Assembly: GCA_019637395.1 (NCBI GenBank)
Contig: JAHBVR010000011.1
Coordinates: 264,076-328,075, forward strand
DNA: 64,000 nt
From: Vulcanimicrobiota bacterium
GTDB lineage: Bacteria; Vulcanimicrobiota; Xenobia; Xenobiales; JADMJV01
Reading direction: 5' to 3'
Of this stretch, positions 45,334-54,950 are shown piece after piece; the stretch's first letter is position 1, and every line of letters begins with the position of its first letter. Made by a program: the position numbers and the translations under genes. The notes below the pieces were generated by a model, which saw only the letters and a program-made list of their open reading frames with translations, was not told where the DNA came from and ran no database searches.

Positions 45334-47298
45334 GTGAAAATATTTCGCAGGATTCTCGCGCTGGCCGTGCTTCTGGCTATCAGCCTGATCGCCATCGCGC
45401 AAGGAAAATCTGAGCTGCTCATTGATTCGGCTCGCAACGCGGCCCTCAAGTTCAAGGGCAGTGACAACGCCGATGGCGTCAGCGGAACCTTCAACGTGGC
45501 GGGCGACGTGGCCAAGGGCCTGGTAACCGGCGCGGCCGATCTAAAGTTTGATCCGAAAACCGCCCAGCAGGTGGGGGATATCTCGGGTGCGCTCTACCTG
45601 AGCATGACCGAAGTCATGGAAATCGTGGGCAACCTGGATATGCCGGTTCCCCCCGACATGCAGAAAGACGTCAGCAAGCTCGACGTCAACCTCGAATCCG
45701 TTCTGAAAGACGGCAAAGGTTACGGTAAGGGCAACCTGGACGTGGCCGGCAAAGGCAATGACGTCATCCCCACCGTCAACGTGGACGGCAGCCTGAAGGT
45801 CGACAACAAGAATTTTGACGGCAAAATGACTTTCGATGTCGAGAGCAGCGATATGGGCAAAGTGCCCTTCAAGCAGATCGATTTCGGCATCTCCGAAAAA
45901 GAAGCTTCCACCACTTTCAGCTTCGGCGCGGCTGTCGACGCCACCGCCAGGGAAGCTCAGAACCTCAAGCAGATCGGTCAGAATCCCGATAAACTGAAGG
46001 AACAGATCACTCAGGGTCTGGGCCAGTCCGGCATCACCGTGGAAAAAGTGGAAGTCGGTGAGTACAAGGAAGAGGGCGGCGTGGCTTCGGCCAAGATCGA
46101 CATCACCCTCAAAGGCTGGCGCGACGTGGTCAAGACCAACGTCGGCATGCTGGCGGGCGGCGGCCGTTTCGACGGCGCCAAACTGACCGGCTCGGTTTCC
46201 AAGATGCTGGAAGCCAAATTCGACAGCATCACCTACACCATGAAGTACGATGGCAAAAAGCTCACTGGCGAACTGAACGGCAAGGTGACCAATACCCAGC
46301 AGTTCCTGCTCGGCTACTATGAACTCGCCTCGATGATCACCGAAGCCCAGCTCAAGGAGCAGGGTGACGGAGACGACCAGAAACAGCGCTTCTTGTTGGC
46401 TTACCAGAGCGTAGCCATGGAAGAAGCCCAGCGCGCCATGCAGGCAATGATCGAAGCCAATGTCGGCATCGACGGCAAGGGCAGCTTCAAGATGAACCCC
46501 GAAGGCGAAGACAAGAAAGGCTTCAAAGTCAAGGCCGAAGGCAACCTGGACTTCAGCAACTTCGACGCCTACGCCCAGAAGGCCACCGCCGCCGGACTTC
46601 CTTCGGCCAAGAAGGCCGCCTTCAAGTTCGCGCTGGGCATCAACGACAAGCAGCGCCTCACCGGCACCCTGTTCGGCTCCAGTGACGTGAATCTGATCAA
46701 TTACTACAAGAAGATGTTCCTGGCCACCGCCAAGAAGGCGGGCGCTCCTGAGGAAGCCCTCAAGACCGCCGAAGGCGTGGAATTCAAATCGGGCGTGGGC
46801 GCCTTCAGCATTTCCAAGGACGGCGTGAAGGGTAGCAACTATCTCGAGAGCAACGACCTGAGCCCGCTCACCAAGGCCGGCCTGGCCGCCGCTTCAGGTG
46901 GTAAATTCGAAGGAGACCTGACCGGTTTTGTCATCAACGGCAAGACCGAGGGGGAGAAGATGAACATCGACGGCACCGTCAACTTCGCCAAGTTCATGCC
47001 CGGCAAATCGGTCAACCAGGTCAAGGAAGAAATGGGTGGGGTGGAAACCGTCAAGGATGACGCCAAACCGGAGGACGTCAAGCTGGTGGCCGTGACCAAG
47101 CCCGAAGTCAGCATGCCCGACTCCCTTAAGCCCGTCGCCGCTGACGGCGAGAAGCTGCTCGCCTCCAATCCCGTGGCCGCCGTTACCGGCGCCCTGGGCG
47201 GCAAAGGTGGCGGTGGAAGCCTGATCTACATCCTCGGTGGCCTGGCCGCCGTGGGCGTGGTCGGCGTCGGTGTGGCCGCCGGTCGCAAAAAAGGCTAA
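45334..47298 (+). CDS. Secreted repetitive protein with C-terminal sorting-type tail
   Basis: The 654-aa protein has a Sec signal (KIFRRILALAVLLAISLIAIA). The mature region is low-complexity, Lys/Gly/Asp/Val-rich and probably all-beta (for example DGKGYGKGNLDVAGKGND). It ends GGKGGGGSLIYILGGLAAVG, a hydrophobic stretch and GRKKG. This tail looks like a GlyGly-CTERM signal (Gly run, hydrophobic helix, basic end). The GTG at 45334 has AAGGA 8 nt upstream. A strong terminator follows. The function is unknown, perhaps a cell-surface or lipid-binding protein. Confidence 0.75.
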   Translation: MKIFRRILALAVLLAISLIAIAQGKSELLIDSARNAALKFKGSDNADGVSGTFNVAGDVAKGLVTGAADLKFDPKTAQQVGDISGALYLSMTEVMEIVGNLDMPVPPDMQKDVSKLDVNLESVLKDGKGYGKGNLDVAGKGNDVIPTVNVDGSLKVDNKNFDGKMTFDVESSDMGKVPFKQIDFGISEKEASTTFSFGAAVDATAREAQNLKQIGQNPDKLKEQITQGLGQSGITVEKVEVGEYKEEGGVASAKIDITLKGWRDVVKTNVGMLAGGGRFDGAKLTGSVSKMLEAKFDSITYTMKYDGKKLTGELNGKVTNTQQFLLGYYELASMITEAQLKEQGDGDDQKQRFLLAYQSVAMEEAQRAMQAMIEANVGIDGKGSFKMNPEGEDKKGFKVKAEGNLDFSNFDAYAQKATAAGLPSAKKAAFKFALGINDKQRLTGTLFGSSDVNLINYYKKMFLATAKKAGAPEEALKTAEGVEFKSGVGAFSISKDGVKGSNYLESNDLSPLTKAGLAAASGGKFEGDLTGFVINGKTEGEKMNIDGTVNFAKFMPGKSVNQVKEEMGGVETVKDDAKPEDVKLVAVTKPEVSMPDSLKPVAADGEKLLASNPVAAVTGALGGKGGGGSLIYILGGLAAVGVVGVGVAAGRKKG

Positions 47299-47320
47299 AT
47301 TCGCGCACCAGGTTGTGCCA

Positions 47321-47352
47321 AAGAGGGCCCTGCGGGGCCCTCTTTTTTTTCT
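47321..47352. terminator. Bidirectional Rho-independent terminator
   Basis: A 10-bp stem AAGAGGGCCC / GGGCCCTCTT with a TGCG tetraloop and a T-run on the plus side. It separates two convergent genes. Confidence 0.9.
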
Positions 47353-48413
47353 TAGGAATGAGCCTGACGGTAGATCGCCTCCACCTGCTCGGCCAGGACC
47401 CTCCAGTCATAGCGTTTCCACTCCTGCAGGCCCCAGCTCTGCAGCGAACGCCACTCCTCCTCTCCCGCGCACAAACTGCGAATGCGCTCGGCCAGGCGTT
47501 CCTCATCCTGAACGGGAAAAATCAATTGAGCAAACCGATCACGTAAGACTTCCCGGTAGCCCGGGTTGTCGGCCGCCAGCGGCGGAGTGCCGCAAGCCAT
47601 GGCTTCCGTGAGCACGATGCCGAAGCTTTCGCCGCCCAGCGAGGGGGCTACCAGCAGGCGGGCCCGGCGTAACAAAGCCCACTTCTGCTCTTCGCTGACC
47701 TCGCCCAGAAACTCCACTCCCGGCAAGCGCGCGGCCCGCGCCTCCAACTCCGCTCGTAAATGGCCCTCGCCAGCCACCCACAGGGGCGGGGCCTGATCGC
47801 CCAGCCGCTCCAGGGCGCCGAGCAAGGTGGGCAGTCCCTTGCGCGGCTCCAGACGGCCGACGTAGAGCAGTTGGTGCCGCTCGCCTTCGGGCGCCAGGGG
47901 AGGCACCCACAGTCCGTTAGGAATGATGGTAAAAGAACCCGGCTGGAGGTGAATGCCGGCCAGCGGGGACACGGCGATCATCTGGCGCAGCCATAATTTG
48001 CGAATGAGTGCGGATGCCCAGGGCATGAGGCGGCGGGCCCAGCCGGGCGTATTGGGGCCGGCCGCGTCATGCCAGGTGGCCACCTTGGGGCCCCTGTAAA
48101 CGGCGGCCAGCTGGAAAGGAAAGAGCGGATTCCAGATGGTGTGAAAGTGCATGACGTCGTAGCCGCGCGCGGCCACCCGGCGCACCTGAGACCAGGCAGC
48201 CCAGGTCAAGTCGATGTGGGTGCCTCCGAAGGCCAGTTGGCGAGCCCGCCCGCAGCCCACCAGCGGCAGACCATCGATCTCGCCATCTGGATTGGGACCG
48301 ATGACTTCGACCCGGTGGCCGCGCTCGCGCAGAGCCAGTCCCAGGCCGACAATGTGGCTACGCACACCGCCGGGCCGGTCCAGGTCGTAGGGACAGACCA
48401 GCGCGACCTTCAA
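47352..48413 (-). CDS. Glycosyltransferase family 4 (GT-B)
   Basis: It transfers a sugar from a nucleotide donor to a lipid or glycan acceptor. The 353-aa GT-B enzyme starts with VALVCPYDLDRPGGVRSHIV, as in PimA-like enzymes. It carries the donor site LLYVGRLEPRKGLPTLL, a C-terminal E-x7-E motif in PSLGGESFGIVLTEAMACGT, and normal length. It overlaps the upstream Stealth gene by 4 bp, so they work in the same glycan pathway. Confidence 0.92.
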   Translation of the reverse strand: MKVALVCPYDLDRPGGVRSHIVGLGLALRERGHRVEVIGPNPDGEIDGLPLVGCGRARQLAFGGTHIDLTWAAWSQVRRVAARGYDVMHFHTIWNPLFPFQLAAVYRGPKVATWHDAAGPNTPGWARRLMPWASALIRKLWLRQMIAVSPLAGIHLQPGSFTIIPNGLWVPPLAPEGERHQLLYVGRLEPRKGLPTLLGALERLGDQAPPLWVAGEGHLRAELEARAARLPGVEFLGEVSEEQKWALLRRARLLVAPSLGGESFGIVLTEAMACGTPPLAADNPGYREVLRDRFAQLIFPVQDEERLAERIRSLCAGEEEWRSLQSWGLQEWKRYDWRVLAEQVEAIYRQAHS

Positions 48414-49297
48414 GTCTTTTCCCAGGGGGACGGCCTGGGATAGTAGCGGTCCAGAAAGTTCTGCACCAGCTCGGTCACCCTCGGATTGGGAGCGTCTCCC
48501 TGGTCGTCATTGAGGCAGATCAGGGGCGGGCGTCGCTTCTCGATACGGGCCAACTGCCGTTGCTGCTTGCGCTCGTCATTGGTGATCTTGTGAAAGGCCA
48601 CTTCGCGCAAGGCCGTCCAAAAGGGAACCACTCGGCGCTTCTTGGTGTGGGCCAGCAAGTAATAGCGGTAAGCCCGCTCGATACGATAGTTCCAATCCTG
48701 GCGAAAACGGCACCGCAACGTCTGCGCATACAGGTCGGCAAACATCTGATTGGTGGCCGCATAGGCGGTCTTGTCGATCCAGAGCGGCGTATGCTCGGTG
48801 AAGCCCAGGGAATAGCCGCCCTGGCGAACATGCCAGCGAAAGCGTTCTCCGATCAGGGTTCCAAAAACCCGAATGTTTCCGTCGCGATCACAAAATAATT
48901 CGGGAGTGGCGGGAGCCCCCAGCAAATAGTCGTCGTTGAAGTACAAAAATGGATCGGAACATGGTAAATGGTGCATCTCGGTCTCGATATTGAGGTTGCT
49001 GAAGGTGGGCAGCACCGAGGGATCGTGAAAAAATTCGTCGTGATGCTTGAGAATGACGTCGGGATGGTCGCGATTCAGCCAGGGAGGGCACTGGGGTCGA
49101 GCTGTGAGCAGGTAGACTTTACCGATCCAGTCTCCGGCAAACTGATGCAGAGCCCGCATGCTGTAGCGCAACATTTGATAGTCATCGCGAAATCTCTCCG
49201 GATTCATGTCCTTCTTGGCGGTAGCGTAGCGGCGGACGACCTCCCAGTAGTCGGGGTTGCCACCATCCACCCAGGTATAAACGACGTCCACTTTCAT
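48410..49297 (-). CDS. Stealth-family sugar-phosphate transferase
   Basis: Stealth proteins move sugar-1-phosphate groups to build phosphate-linked capsular or surface polysaccharides. Conserved region CR1 is VDVVYTWVDGGNPDYWE. CR2 spans FRDDYQMLRYSMRALH to PTFSNLNIETEMHHLP and FLYFNDDYLLG. CR3-like sequence with IGERFRWH follows. The ATG at 49297 is preferred over TTG 49303. It pairs with the GT4 gene in a two-gene operon divergent from the FtsX-type permease. Confidence 0.9.
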   Translation of the reverse strand: MKVDVVYTWVDGGNPDYWEVVRRYATAKKDMNPERFRDDYQMLRYSMRALHQFAGDWIGKVYLLTARPQCPPWLNRDHPDVILKHHDEFFHDPSVLPTFSNLNIETEMHHLPCSDPFLYFNDDYLLGAPATPELFCDRDGNIRVFGTLIGERFRWHVRQGGYSLGFTEHTPLWIDKTAYAATNQMFADLYAQTLRCRFRQDWNYRIERAYRYYLLAHTKKRRVVPFWTALREVAFHKITNDERKQQRQLARIEKRRPPLICLNDDQGDAPNPRVTELVQNFLDRYYPRPSPWEKT

Positions 49298-49355
49298 CGC
49301 CAAGGCCTTTATGCTCCAGGCCAGGAACTCCTAGGAGCGTTCAGAAGCTGGAGCG

Positions 49356-51725
49356 GTGAAACTGCTCTGGGTCAAGGCCTGGCGCGATCTTTGGCACAAC
49401 TTCTCGGCCTTTATCGCCTGTATTCTCATGATGGCCCTGGCCATCGCTCTGCTGGTGGGATTTTCTTCCGCCTATTTCAACCTGGGCGAATCGGCTCAAT
49501 TGACCTACCGCCGGCTCGACTTCCTGGACGCCACTTTCTACCTGAACGGCGCCTCGCCCAGCCTGACCGACCGGGTGCGGGGCCTGGCCTGCGTAGCCGC
49601 CGCCGAAGGCCGAGCCGGCCAGACGGTGCGTATCGAGCTGCCCGCCGGCGAAAAATCTCACGGTTGGGTGCTGGGGATTCCGGTCGACCGCCAGCTCACC
49701 GTCAACAAACTTCTGATTCAAAGCGGCAGCCAGATGCGCAAGGGGCGGGGTGAGTGCCTGCTCGAGCGGCGCTTCGCGGAGGCCCACGGTTTTCACGCCG
49801 GTGACGATCTGACCGTTGAAGTGGGTCAGGACAAGCGACGCTATCGTATCGCCGGCCTGGTCTGCAGCCCCGAATATCTCTGGCTGACCCCCGACCGAAT
49901 GGATCCGCGCCCGGCCGCGCGCCGCTTCGGCGTGATCTTCGTCAGCCACGCCGACCTCAACAGCCTGAGCGGCAGCAGCACTATCAAAGAGATTCTGGTG
50001 CGCTGGAAACCCGGCTACGACCCGCTCACCTGCATGAGCGAAGTGGAAAGACTATTGGAAGGACAGCGCAGCGGACCGGGACGGGACCGCTCCCAACAGG
50101 CTTCCCACTCTCTACTGGAGCGCGACCGGCGCGCCTTCGCCGGCATCGCTTCGGTCTTCCCCGGAGCTCTGCTTTCGCTGAGCGGACTGATGCTCTTCCT
50201 CACCCTCTGGCAATTGATCCACCAGCAACGCAAGCAGATCGGCATTCTGATCTGCCAGGGACTGGCGCCCTGGTGGGTCATCAGCCACTACATGATGCTG
50301 GCCCTTTTCGTCGCTTTGGGCAGCTCGGGACTGGGCGCGCTGGCCGGGCCCTGGCTGGCTCACTGGGCCACCAACTACTATGTAGAGACCCTGGGGCTGC
50401 CCTTTGTCAGCGAAGCCATCCGTCCCATTTCGCTGATCGTGGGCTGCAGCGTCTCGATCTTTCTCTCCTGGTTCGCGGCCGCCGCCGCTCTGCGCCACCT
50501 GCTGCGCCGGCAACCCCTGCAGTTGCTGCGCAGCGACTTTGCCCCGGTGGCCCAATTGCCATCCTTTCTTGGCTGGTTGCCGCTGGGCTTTTCTTATCGC
50601 TGGCTCTTCCCGCTGCGCAACCTGATGCGCCAGCCCGGCCGCAGCCTGACTATGATCGCGGGCGTGGCCATGTCCAATGCCCTGCTGCTCATGACCCTGG
50701 CCATGCTCGACAGCCAGCGCTCCACCCTGGACTTTTTGCTCACCAAGGTGCATCGCTACGATCTGCAGGCCGACCTGGAGCACATCAGCGTCTCGGCGGC
50801 CCGTCCCCCGGTGGCTCAGTGGCCGGGCGTGGAGCGGGTCGAAGAGATCTTGCGTATGACGGCCACCGTCTACAACGGCAAGCGCTATCTGGAGCGCGGC
50901 CTCTGGGGACTCCCTCCCAACACGCAGTTACTGCGCCTTTACAACAGCCAGCTGGAACCAATCGAGGCCGGCCCCGACCTGTTGCTCTCGCCCCTGCAGC
51001 ACAGCATCCTGGGCACCCGACCGGGCGGCCGCCTGGAAGTGGAGATTCCCAACGGACAGACCCATCCCCTCCGCCACCCGGTAAGGGTAGGCCAGGCCCT
51101 CTATGAACCCATTCAGGGTCCACCCAAGATTGCCATTCGCAGTTTGCAGCACATGATCGGGCGCACCTTCTTGGGGCCGCGTGAAGTGACCAACATCATC
51201 CTCATCAAGGTGCGCCCCGGCTCTCTGGGAGAGGTGCGCCGCCGCTTATATCAGGACAAGCGGGTGCGCGAGGTGGTCACGCTGCAGCAGTTGCGCGAAG
51301 ATGTCAACGAACTGCTCAAGCTGGCGCTGGCCTACATCAGCTTGATGCTAGGTTGCGCGGGATTGATTTCGCTGGCTCTGGTGCATGCCTGCACCACCAT
51401 GAACTTGAGCGAGCGGCGCGCTGAAGTAGCCTGCATGCTGGTGCAAGGCGTGCGCCAACGCGATCTCTTCCGTCTCTTGCTGGGCGAAGCACTCTACCTC
51501 TGGATCATCGGATTGGCGCTGGGCATTCCGGCCGGCTTCGCAGCCGGAGACTGGCTGCTCTCCCACTACCAATCCGACCTTATCGACCTGCGCCTGCAAC
51601 TGCATCCTACCACCGTGGCCTGGACCGCCCTGGCCGGCCTGGTGGTGACCCTGCTGGCCAGTCTGCGCGCCATCCGCCAGTTGCTCCACATCCCTCTGGC
51701 CGAAGCCACCCGCAGTCCCGATTGA
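49356..51725 (+). CDS. FtsX/MacB-type ABC transporter permease, two-module
   Basis: The 789-aa protein has an N-terminal transmembrane helix (about 16-40), a large extracytoplasmic domain, a first FtsX-like bundle (about 260-390), a second extracytoplasmic domain and a C-terminal FtsX bundle (about 660-785). This is the duplicated ABC3/FtsX layout used with LolD/MacB-type ATPases, which act on substrates in the periplasm by mechanotransmission. No ATPase is adjacent. The nearest suitable one is at 56351, on the same strand, with its own adaptor and TolC genes. A GTG start is assumed. Confidence 0.88.
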   Translation: MKLLWVKAWRDLWHNFSAFIACILMMALAIALLVGFSSAYFNLGESAQLTYRRLDFLDATFYLNGASPSLTDRVRGLACVAAAEGRAGQTVRIELPAGEKSHGWVLGIPVDRQLTVNKLLIQSGSQMRKGRGECLLERRFAEAHGFHAGDDLTVEVGQDKRRYRIAGLVCSPEYLWLTPDRMDPRPAARRFGVIFVSHADLNSLSGSSTIKEILVRWKPGYDPLTCMSEVERLLEGQRSGPGRDRSQQASHSLLERDRRAFAGIASVFPGALLSLSGLMLFLTLWQLIHQQRKQIGILICQGLAPWWVISHYMMLALFVALGSSGLGALAGPWLAHWATNYYVETLGLPFVSEAIRPISLIVGCSVSIFLSWFAAAAALRHLLRRQPLQLLRSDFAPVAQLPSFLGWLPLGFSYRWLFPLRNLMRQPGRSLTMIAGVAMSNALLLMTLAMLDSQRSTLDFLLTKVHRYDLQADLEHISVSAARPPVAQWPGVERVEEILRMTATVYNGKRYLERGLWGLPPNTQLLRLYNSQLEPIEAGPDLLLSPLQHSILGTRPGGRLEVEIPNGQTHPLRHPVRVGQALYEPIQGPPKIAIRSLQHMIGRTFLGPREVTNIILIKVRPGSLGEVRRRLYQDKRVREVVTLQQLREDVNELLKLALAYISLMLGCAGLISLALVHACTTMNLSERRAEVACMLVQGVRQRDLFRLLLGEALYLWIIGLALGIPAGFAAGDWLLSHYQSDLIDLRLQLHPTTVAWTALAGLVVTLLASLRAIRQLLHIPLAEATRSPD

Positions 51726-51813
51726 CAGAAAAACACCGGCGGTAGAGAAGAAGTCCGGGTATGACCAAAAACAGTTTTTCGATTGGCAGACCAACAGCGG
51801 AACGGACTAAGTG

Positions 51814-52107
51814 ATGCGCCTGGTTCAGTGTCTTGAAAGCGCGGATATTGCCTGGTGCGCGATCGGAGGGGGGCTGTCACACCGAAGCGTTCTACCTCGA
51901 TTTCCCCGCCCGGGGTGTGCCGGCTGACGTCCACGGCATCCTGATGAGGGGTTGCCTGCCTGACAGACACCCTGGCCGGTGCCTCGCAGCGTCAGAGCAA
52001 GCGAATGAAAGACCTGGCCGACATCGCCCGGCTGGTGGAAAAGCCACCCCGAATTGTGGCCGACCCTACCGATCGAGTTACAGGCGCTGGTGGAACCACC
52101 TCAATAG
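51814..52107 (+). pseudogene. Decayed nucleotidyltransferase gene (AbiEii-like)
   Basis: The intact start reads VQCLESADIAWCAIGGGLSH, matching the N-terminal 'L...gI.ycviGG' of a common nucleotidyltransferase family. It stops at TGA 51928-51930. The family's C-terminal block reappears in another frame as RQSKRMKDLADIARLVE. After a further shift the end is SHPELWPTLPIELQALVEPP to a TAG. The D-x-D region is missing. At least two frameshifts plus an internal deletion are needed. It occupies the gap between the permease gene and the DUF2079 gene. Confidence 0.65.
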
Positions 52108-53645
52108 GTAGCGCGGAACTTGTCCAGGTGCTGGCGCTGGATCCACCATTCCGAGAGCGGCCGCACCACCCGCGGGGGGCGCCGGCGCGATTGACCCTTA
52201 GCGAAAACGGCCACGCCGTTGCGGGCATAAATCAGTCCATAATCGGGTGAAGCGCAGGTTTCCCCTACAAAGTAAGCGCGATCTGGCGGAATGAAGGGAA
52301 ATCCTCCGAGGGCGCCCGGGTCGGTGATGATGTAATCCACCGGTTGCCGGCTCAAGGAGCGGCGCCAGGCTCCCGGCATCAAGGGATCAAGGCCGAGGCA
52401 ACTTTGATCCACCAGCGCCTGGCGCCGGCTGCCCCAGGCGGCCGTCTGGAAGGGATTGGGGAAAAGATAAGCATTTTGACGATGACTGAGCACCCCTCCC
52501 AGGGTGTTTTCCACGCTCAGGCTGGCGCTATCGGAAATGATTTCCTGGACGTCCAACAGGGCCTGGCGGCGGGCATCCATGGCCGGCGGCCACTCCTCGG
52601 GATGCAGCGGCCCGACCAGGATTCCCACCACGCAGGCCACCACCAGCAACCAACCCAGCGGGCGCAATGGCCAACGTTTTTCCAGGCGGGCCGTGCCGGC
52701 GCAGGCCGCCCACATCACGAACGGCAAAATCCCGACCATATAGTGATAACGTATCGTATGCTGTGACTCGCGCCAGCTGAGCAAATTGCCGGCCAGCACC
52801 GGGGCCGCCGGCAACAACTCCAAGGGCGCTGCCAGTGGCGTAAAGGCGGCCGGCCCGAAGATCTGCAGCAAATACTCACGATTGTCGTGCGTGTTGAGTT
52901 CCCAGGCCGTTTTGAGCGGGTGGCTCAAAATGTTGACCGCCACTTCCTTGCCGCTTTTGCCCCAGTGTGAATACAGGTTAGTATACTGGGTGGCCACTCC
53001 GTTGTTGTGCCAGCGAACCGAATTCAGCGAGACGACCAGCCCGCAAAAAGCCACCAGCAGCGTCAAAAGGGCCCGGCGCCAGCCGCTCCGCCACCAGGCT
53101 ACAGGAATGAGCCCCACCATGCTCATGGGCGCCGTCTCCGAGCAGCACAGAGCCGTCAGCAGGCCGGCATAGTAAGCCCGCCGGTCATTGGCCTCCAGGC
53201 CGTAGCAAGCCCAGAGCAAGGGCGTGGACAGCAAAGTGGTAAAGTGGAAATCAAAAAAATTGGCGAACATCAGGCACGGCTGGCATAGATACAGGCAGGC
53301 CAGCAAGAGCGCCAGGCCGCAGCTTTGGACGCGCCGGCGGGCGATCAGGTAGACGGGAAGGGCGCCCGAGCCCAACACCAGGGTCTGCACCAACAGCAAC
53401 ATGCGCGGATCGTCCCAGATCAGGTAAAGCGGAGCCAGCAAATAGGCCATCGGGCTAAAATGATCGGCCTGTACCTGCAGACCGCGGCTGGTCAGGTAGG
53501 GATTAAGTCCATGGTAGACCAACCAGCAGGCCTGATCATGGATGCCCAAATCAAAAGTAGCGTTCAGTCCTTCGGCATAGCGCTGCATCAGCAGTCCGCC
53601 CACCACCAGCACGTAGACCAGCGTCGCCAGCAGCGCCTTCCTCAC
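52101..53645 (-). CDS. DUF2079 membrane protein (GT-C-like)
   Basis: The 514-aa protein has about ten transmembrane helices, and the DUF2079 signature FDLGIHDQACWLVYHGLNPY lies in the first periplasmic loop. The family resembles GT-C glycosyltransferases that use lipid-linked sugars, with the loop Asp as a candidate catalytic residue. The soluble C-terminal 110 residues face outward. Its GTG overlaps the stop of the upstream propeller gene. The substrate is unknown; surface glycan assembly would fit the nearby GT4 and Stealth genes. Confidence 0.85.
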   Translation of the reverse strand: MRKALLATLVYVLVVGGLLMQRYAEGLNATFDLGIHDQACWLVYHGLNPYLTSRGLQVQADHFSPMAYLLAPLYLIWDDPRMLLLVQTLVLGSGALPVYLIARRRVQSCGLALLLACLYLCQPCLMFANFFDFHFTTLLSTPLLWACYGLEANDRRAYYAGLLTALCCSETAPMSMVGLIPVAWWRSGWRRALLTLLVAFCGLVVSLNSVRWHNNGVATQYTNLYSHWGKSGKEVAVNILSHPLKTAWELNTHDNREYLLQIFGPAAFTPLAAPLELLPAAPVLAGNLLSWRESQHTIRYHYMVGILPFVMWAACAGTARLEKRWPLRPLGWLLVVACVVGILVGPLHPEEWPPAMDARRQALLDVQEIISDSASLSVENTLGGVLSHRQNAYLFPNPFQTAAWGSRRQALVDQSCLGLDPLMPGAWRRSLSRQPVDYIITDPGALGGFPFIPPDRAYFVGETCASPDYGLIYARNGVAVFAKGQSRRRPPRVVRPLSEWWIQRQHLDKFRATY

Positions 53646-54877
53646 GGCAATTCCCGGATTCCCGCCGCCCGCGTCCAGAGCAACACCTTGCCCTGATCCA
53701 CCAGGGCCAGGCTGCGCCCGTCCTCGGCGATGGTAGGGCTATGTCCGCTGTGCACAAACTCGAACTTGCCGCTGCGCCGGTCCAGCAGGAAGACATTGGA
53801 GCCTTTGGGCGTTCCGACCACCAGGTTGGTGGCGTAGCTGGTAAAGGCCAGCCAATGACCATCCGGAGTGGCGCAAGGCTCGAAAGAAGAATCGTCGGCA
53901 CCCGGAGTCAGACAGCGGATCTGGCCGTCCTTGGAGAGGTCGCGCACAAAGAGATCGTGGCAATCGTTCAGGTCGTGCGGCACCAGATTGCCGGCTAAAG
54001 AGCTGAAGATGCACTCATTCTCCAAGAGCACGGGCTCGAGACTGTTGCCGTTGGCCGAGCCGCCGTCGGGCCGGTGGCTGAGCAGGCTGACCGGCCACAT
54101 CGGGCGCAAGATCGGGTTCTCCCAACGGCGCGCCTCGGCCGGCGGCCATTGGGCGCCCGGAGTGAGCGGCATCAGATACACGTCATAATGAATATCGGCG
54201 GGGATCTTAGGCAGTAAATCGTAGGCGAAACACGAGAAAGCCAATCGATCGCCGCGAGGAGAAAGGCTGGGAGTTCCCAACACCGGTCCCCGGCCGCGGA
54301 AGTGGTCGACTACCGAATAAGCCCGGTCGCCTTCGCGCCACAGGCACACATTGCGCCCCCGCGTAGTGCCGGGGTCAGGCACGCCGTAGCTGAAAAAAGC
54401 CACCTGGCGCCCGTCGCGGCTGATGCAGGGGCGATAAGAAGCGGAAACACCCGGCAACGGATTCGGAGGCACCAGCCGCTGCACCCGTTCGGAATTCAAA
54501 TCGTAAAGAAAGACATCACTGACGCTGTTATCGTCGCCCGGAGTCCAGTCTGAAGCAAAACTGGCGAAGGCCAGTCTCTGTCCACGGCGGTCCAGGCGCG
54601 GCTGCTGGCTGCTTTCGTTGCGGTCGCTTCCCAACACCAGACGCTTGCCGGTAGCCAGATCGAGCACGCAAAGATCGGTGAAGTCAGTGCCCGGACGTGC
54701 GACTTCAAAGGCGAGTTTACGGCCATCTCCAGAGAGACTGGGCGAGCATTCCGGTTTGGGTTGCGGATTGGCGGGGGACAGATTGGTGACACGTAAGCTG
54801 CGCACGGCGAAGCCCAGGCCCAGGAGCATCCAGCAGGACCAGAGCACGAACCAGAGCGGCTGCCTTTTGAAAAACAC
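53642..54877 (-). CDS. Membrane-anchored PD40/TolB-like beta-propeller
   Basis: An N-terminal transmembrane anchor (WFVLWSCWMLLGLGFAV) is followed by about 370 residues of PD40 repeats: PSLSGDGRKLAFEVA, PRLDRRGQRLAFASFA, PCISRDGRQVAFFSYG, PSLSPRGDRLAFSCFA and PCATPDGHWLAFTSYA. It is probably a periplasmic six-bladed propeller. It is translationally coupled to the DUF2079 gene. Family members bind peptides or glycans; the ligand here is unknown. Confidence 0.85.
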   Translation of the reverse strand: MFFKRQPLWFVLWSCWMLLGLGFAVRSLRVTNLSPANPQPKPECSPSLSGDGRKLAFEVARPGTDFTDLCVLDLATGKRLVLGSDRNESSQQPRLDRRGQRLAFASFASDWTPGDDNSVSDVFLYDLNSERVQRLVPPNPLPGVSASYRPCISRDGRQVAFFSYGVPDPGTTRGRNVCLWREGDRAYSVVDHFRGRGPVLGTPSLSPRGDRLAFSCFAYDLLPKIPADIHYDVYLMPLTPGAQWPPAEARRWENPILRPMWPVSLLSHRPDGGSANGNSLEPVLLENECIFSSLAGNLVPHDLNDCHDLFVRDLSKDGQIRCLTPGADDSSFEPCATPDGHWLAFTSYATNLVVGTPKGSNVFLLDRRSGKFEFVHSGHSPTIAEDGRSLALVDQGKVLLWTRAAGIRELP

Positions 54878-54950
54878 GTGGCCGGCTTCGCATCACAGCT
54901 TCTCTAACCTCTGAAGAGGGACCGCGAGTCACTGGCCGAACGGGTGCTCG

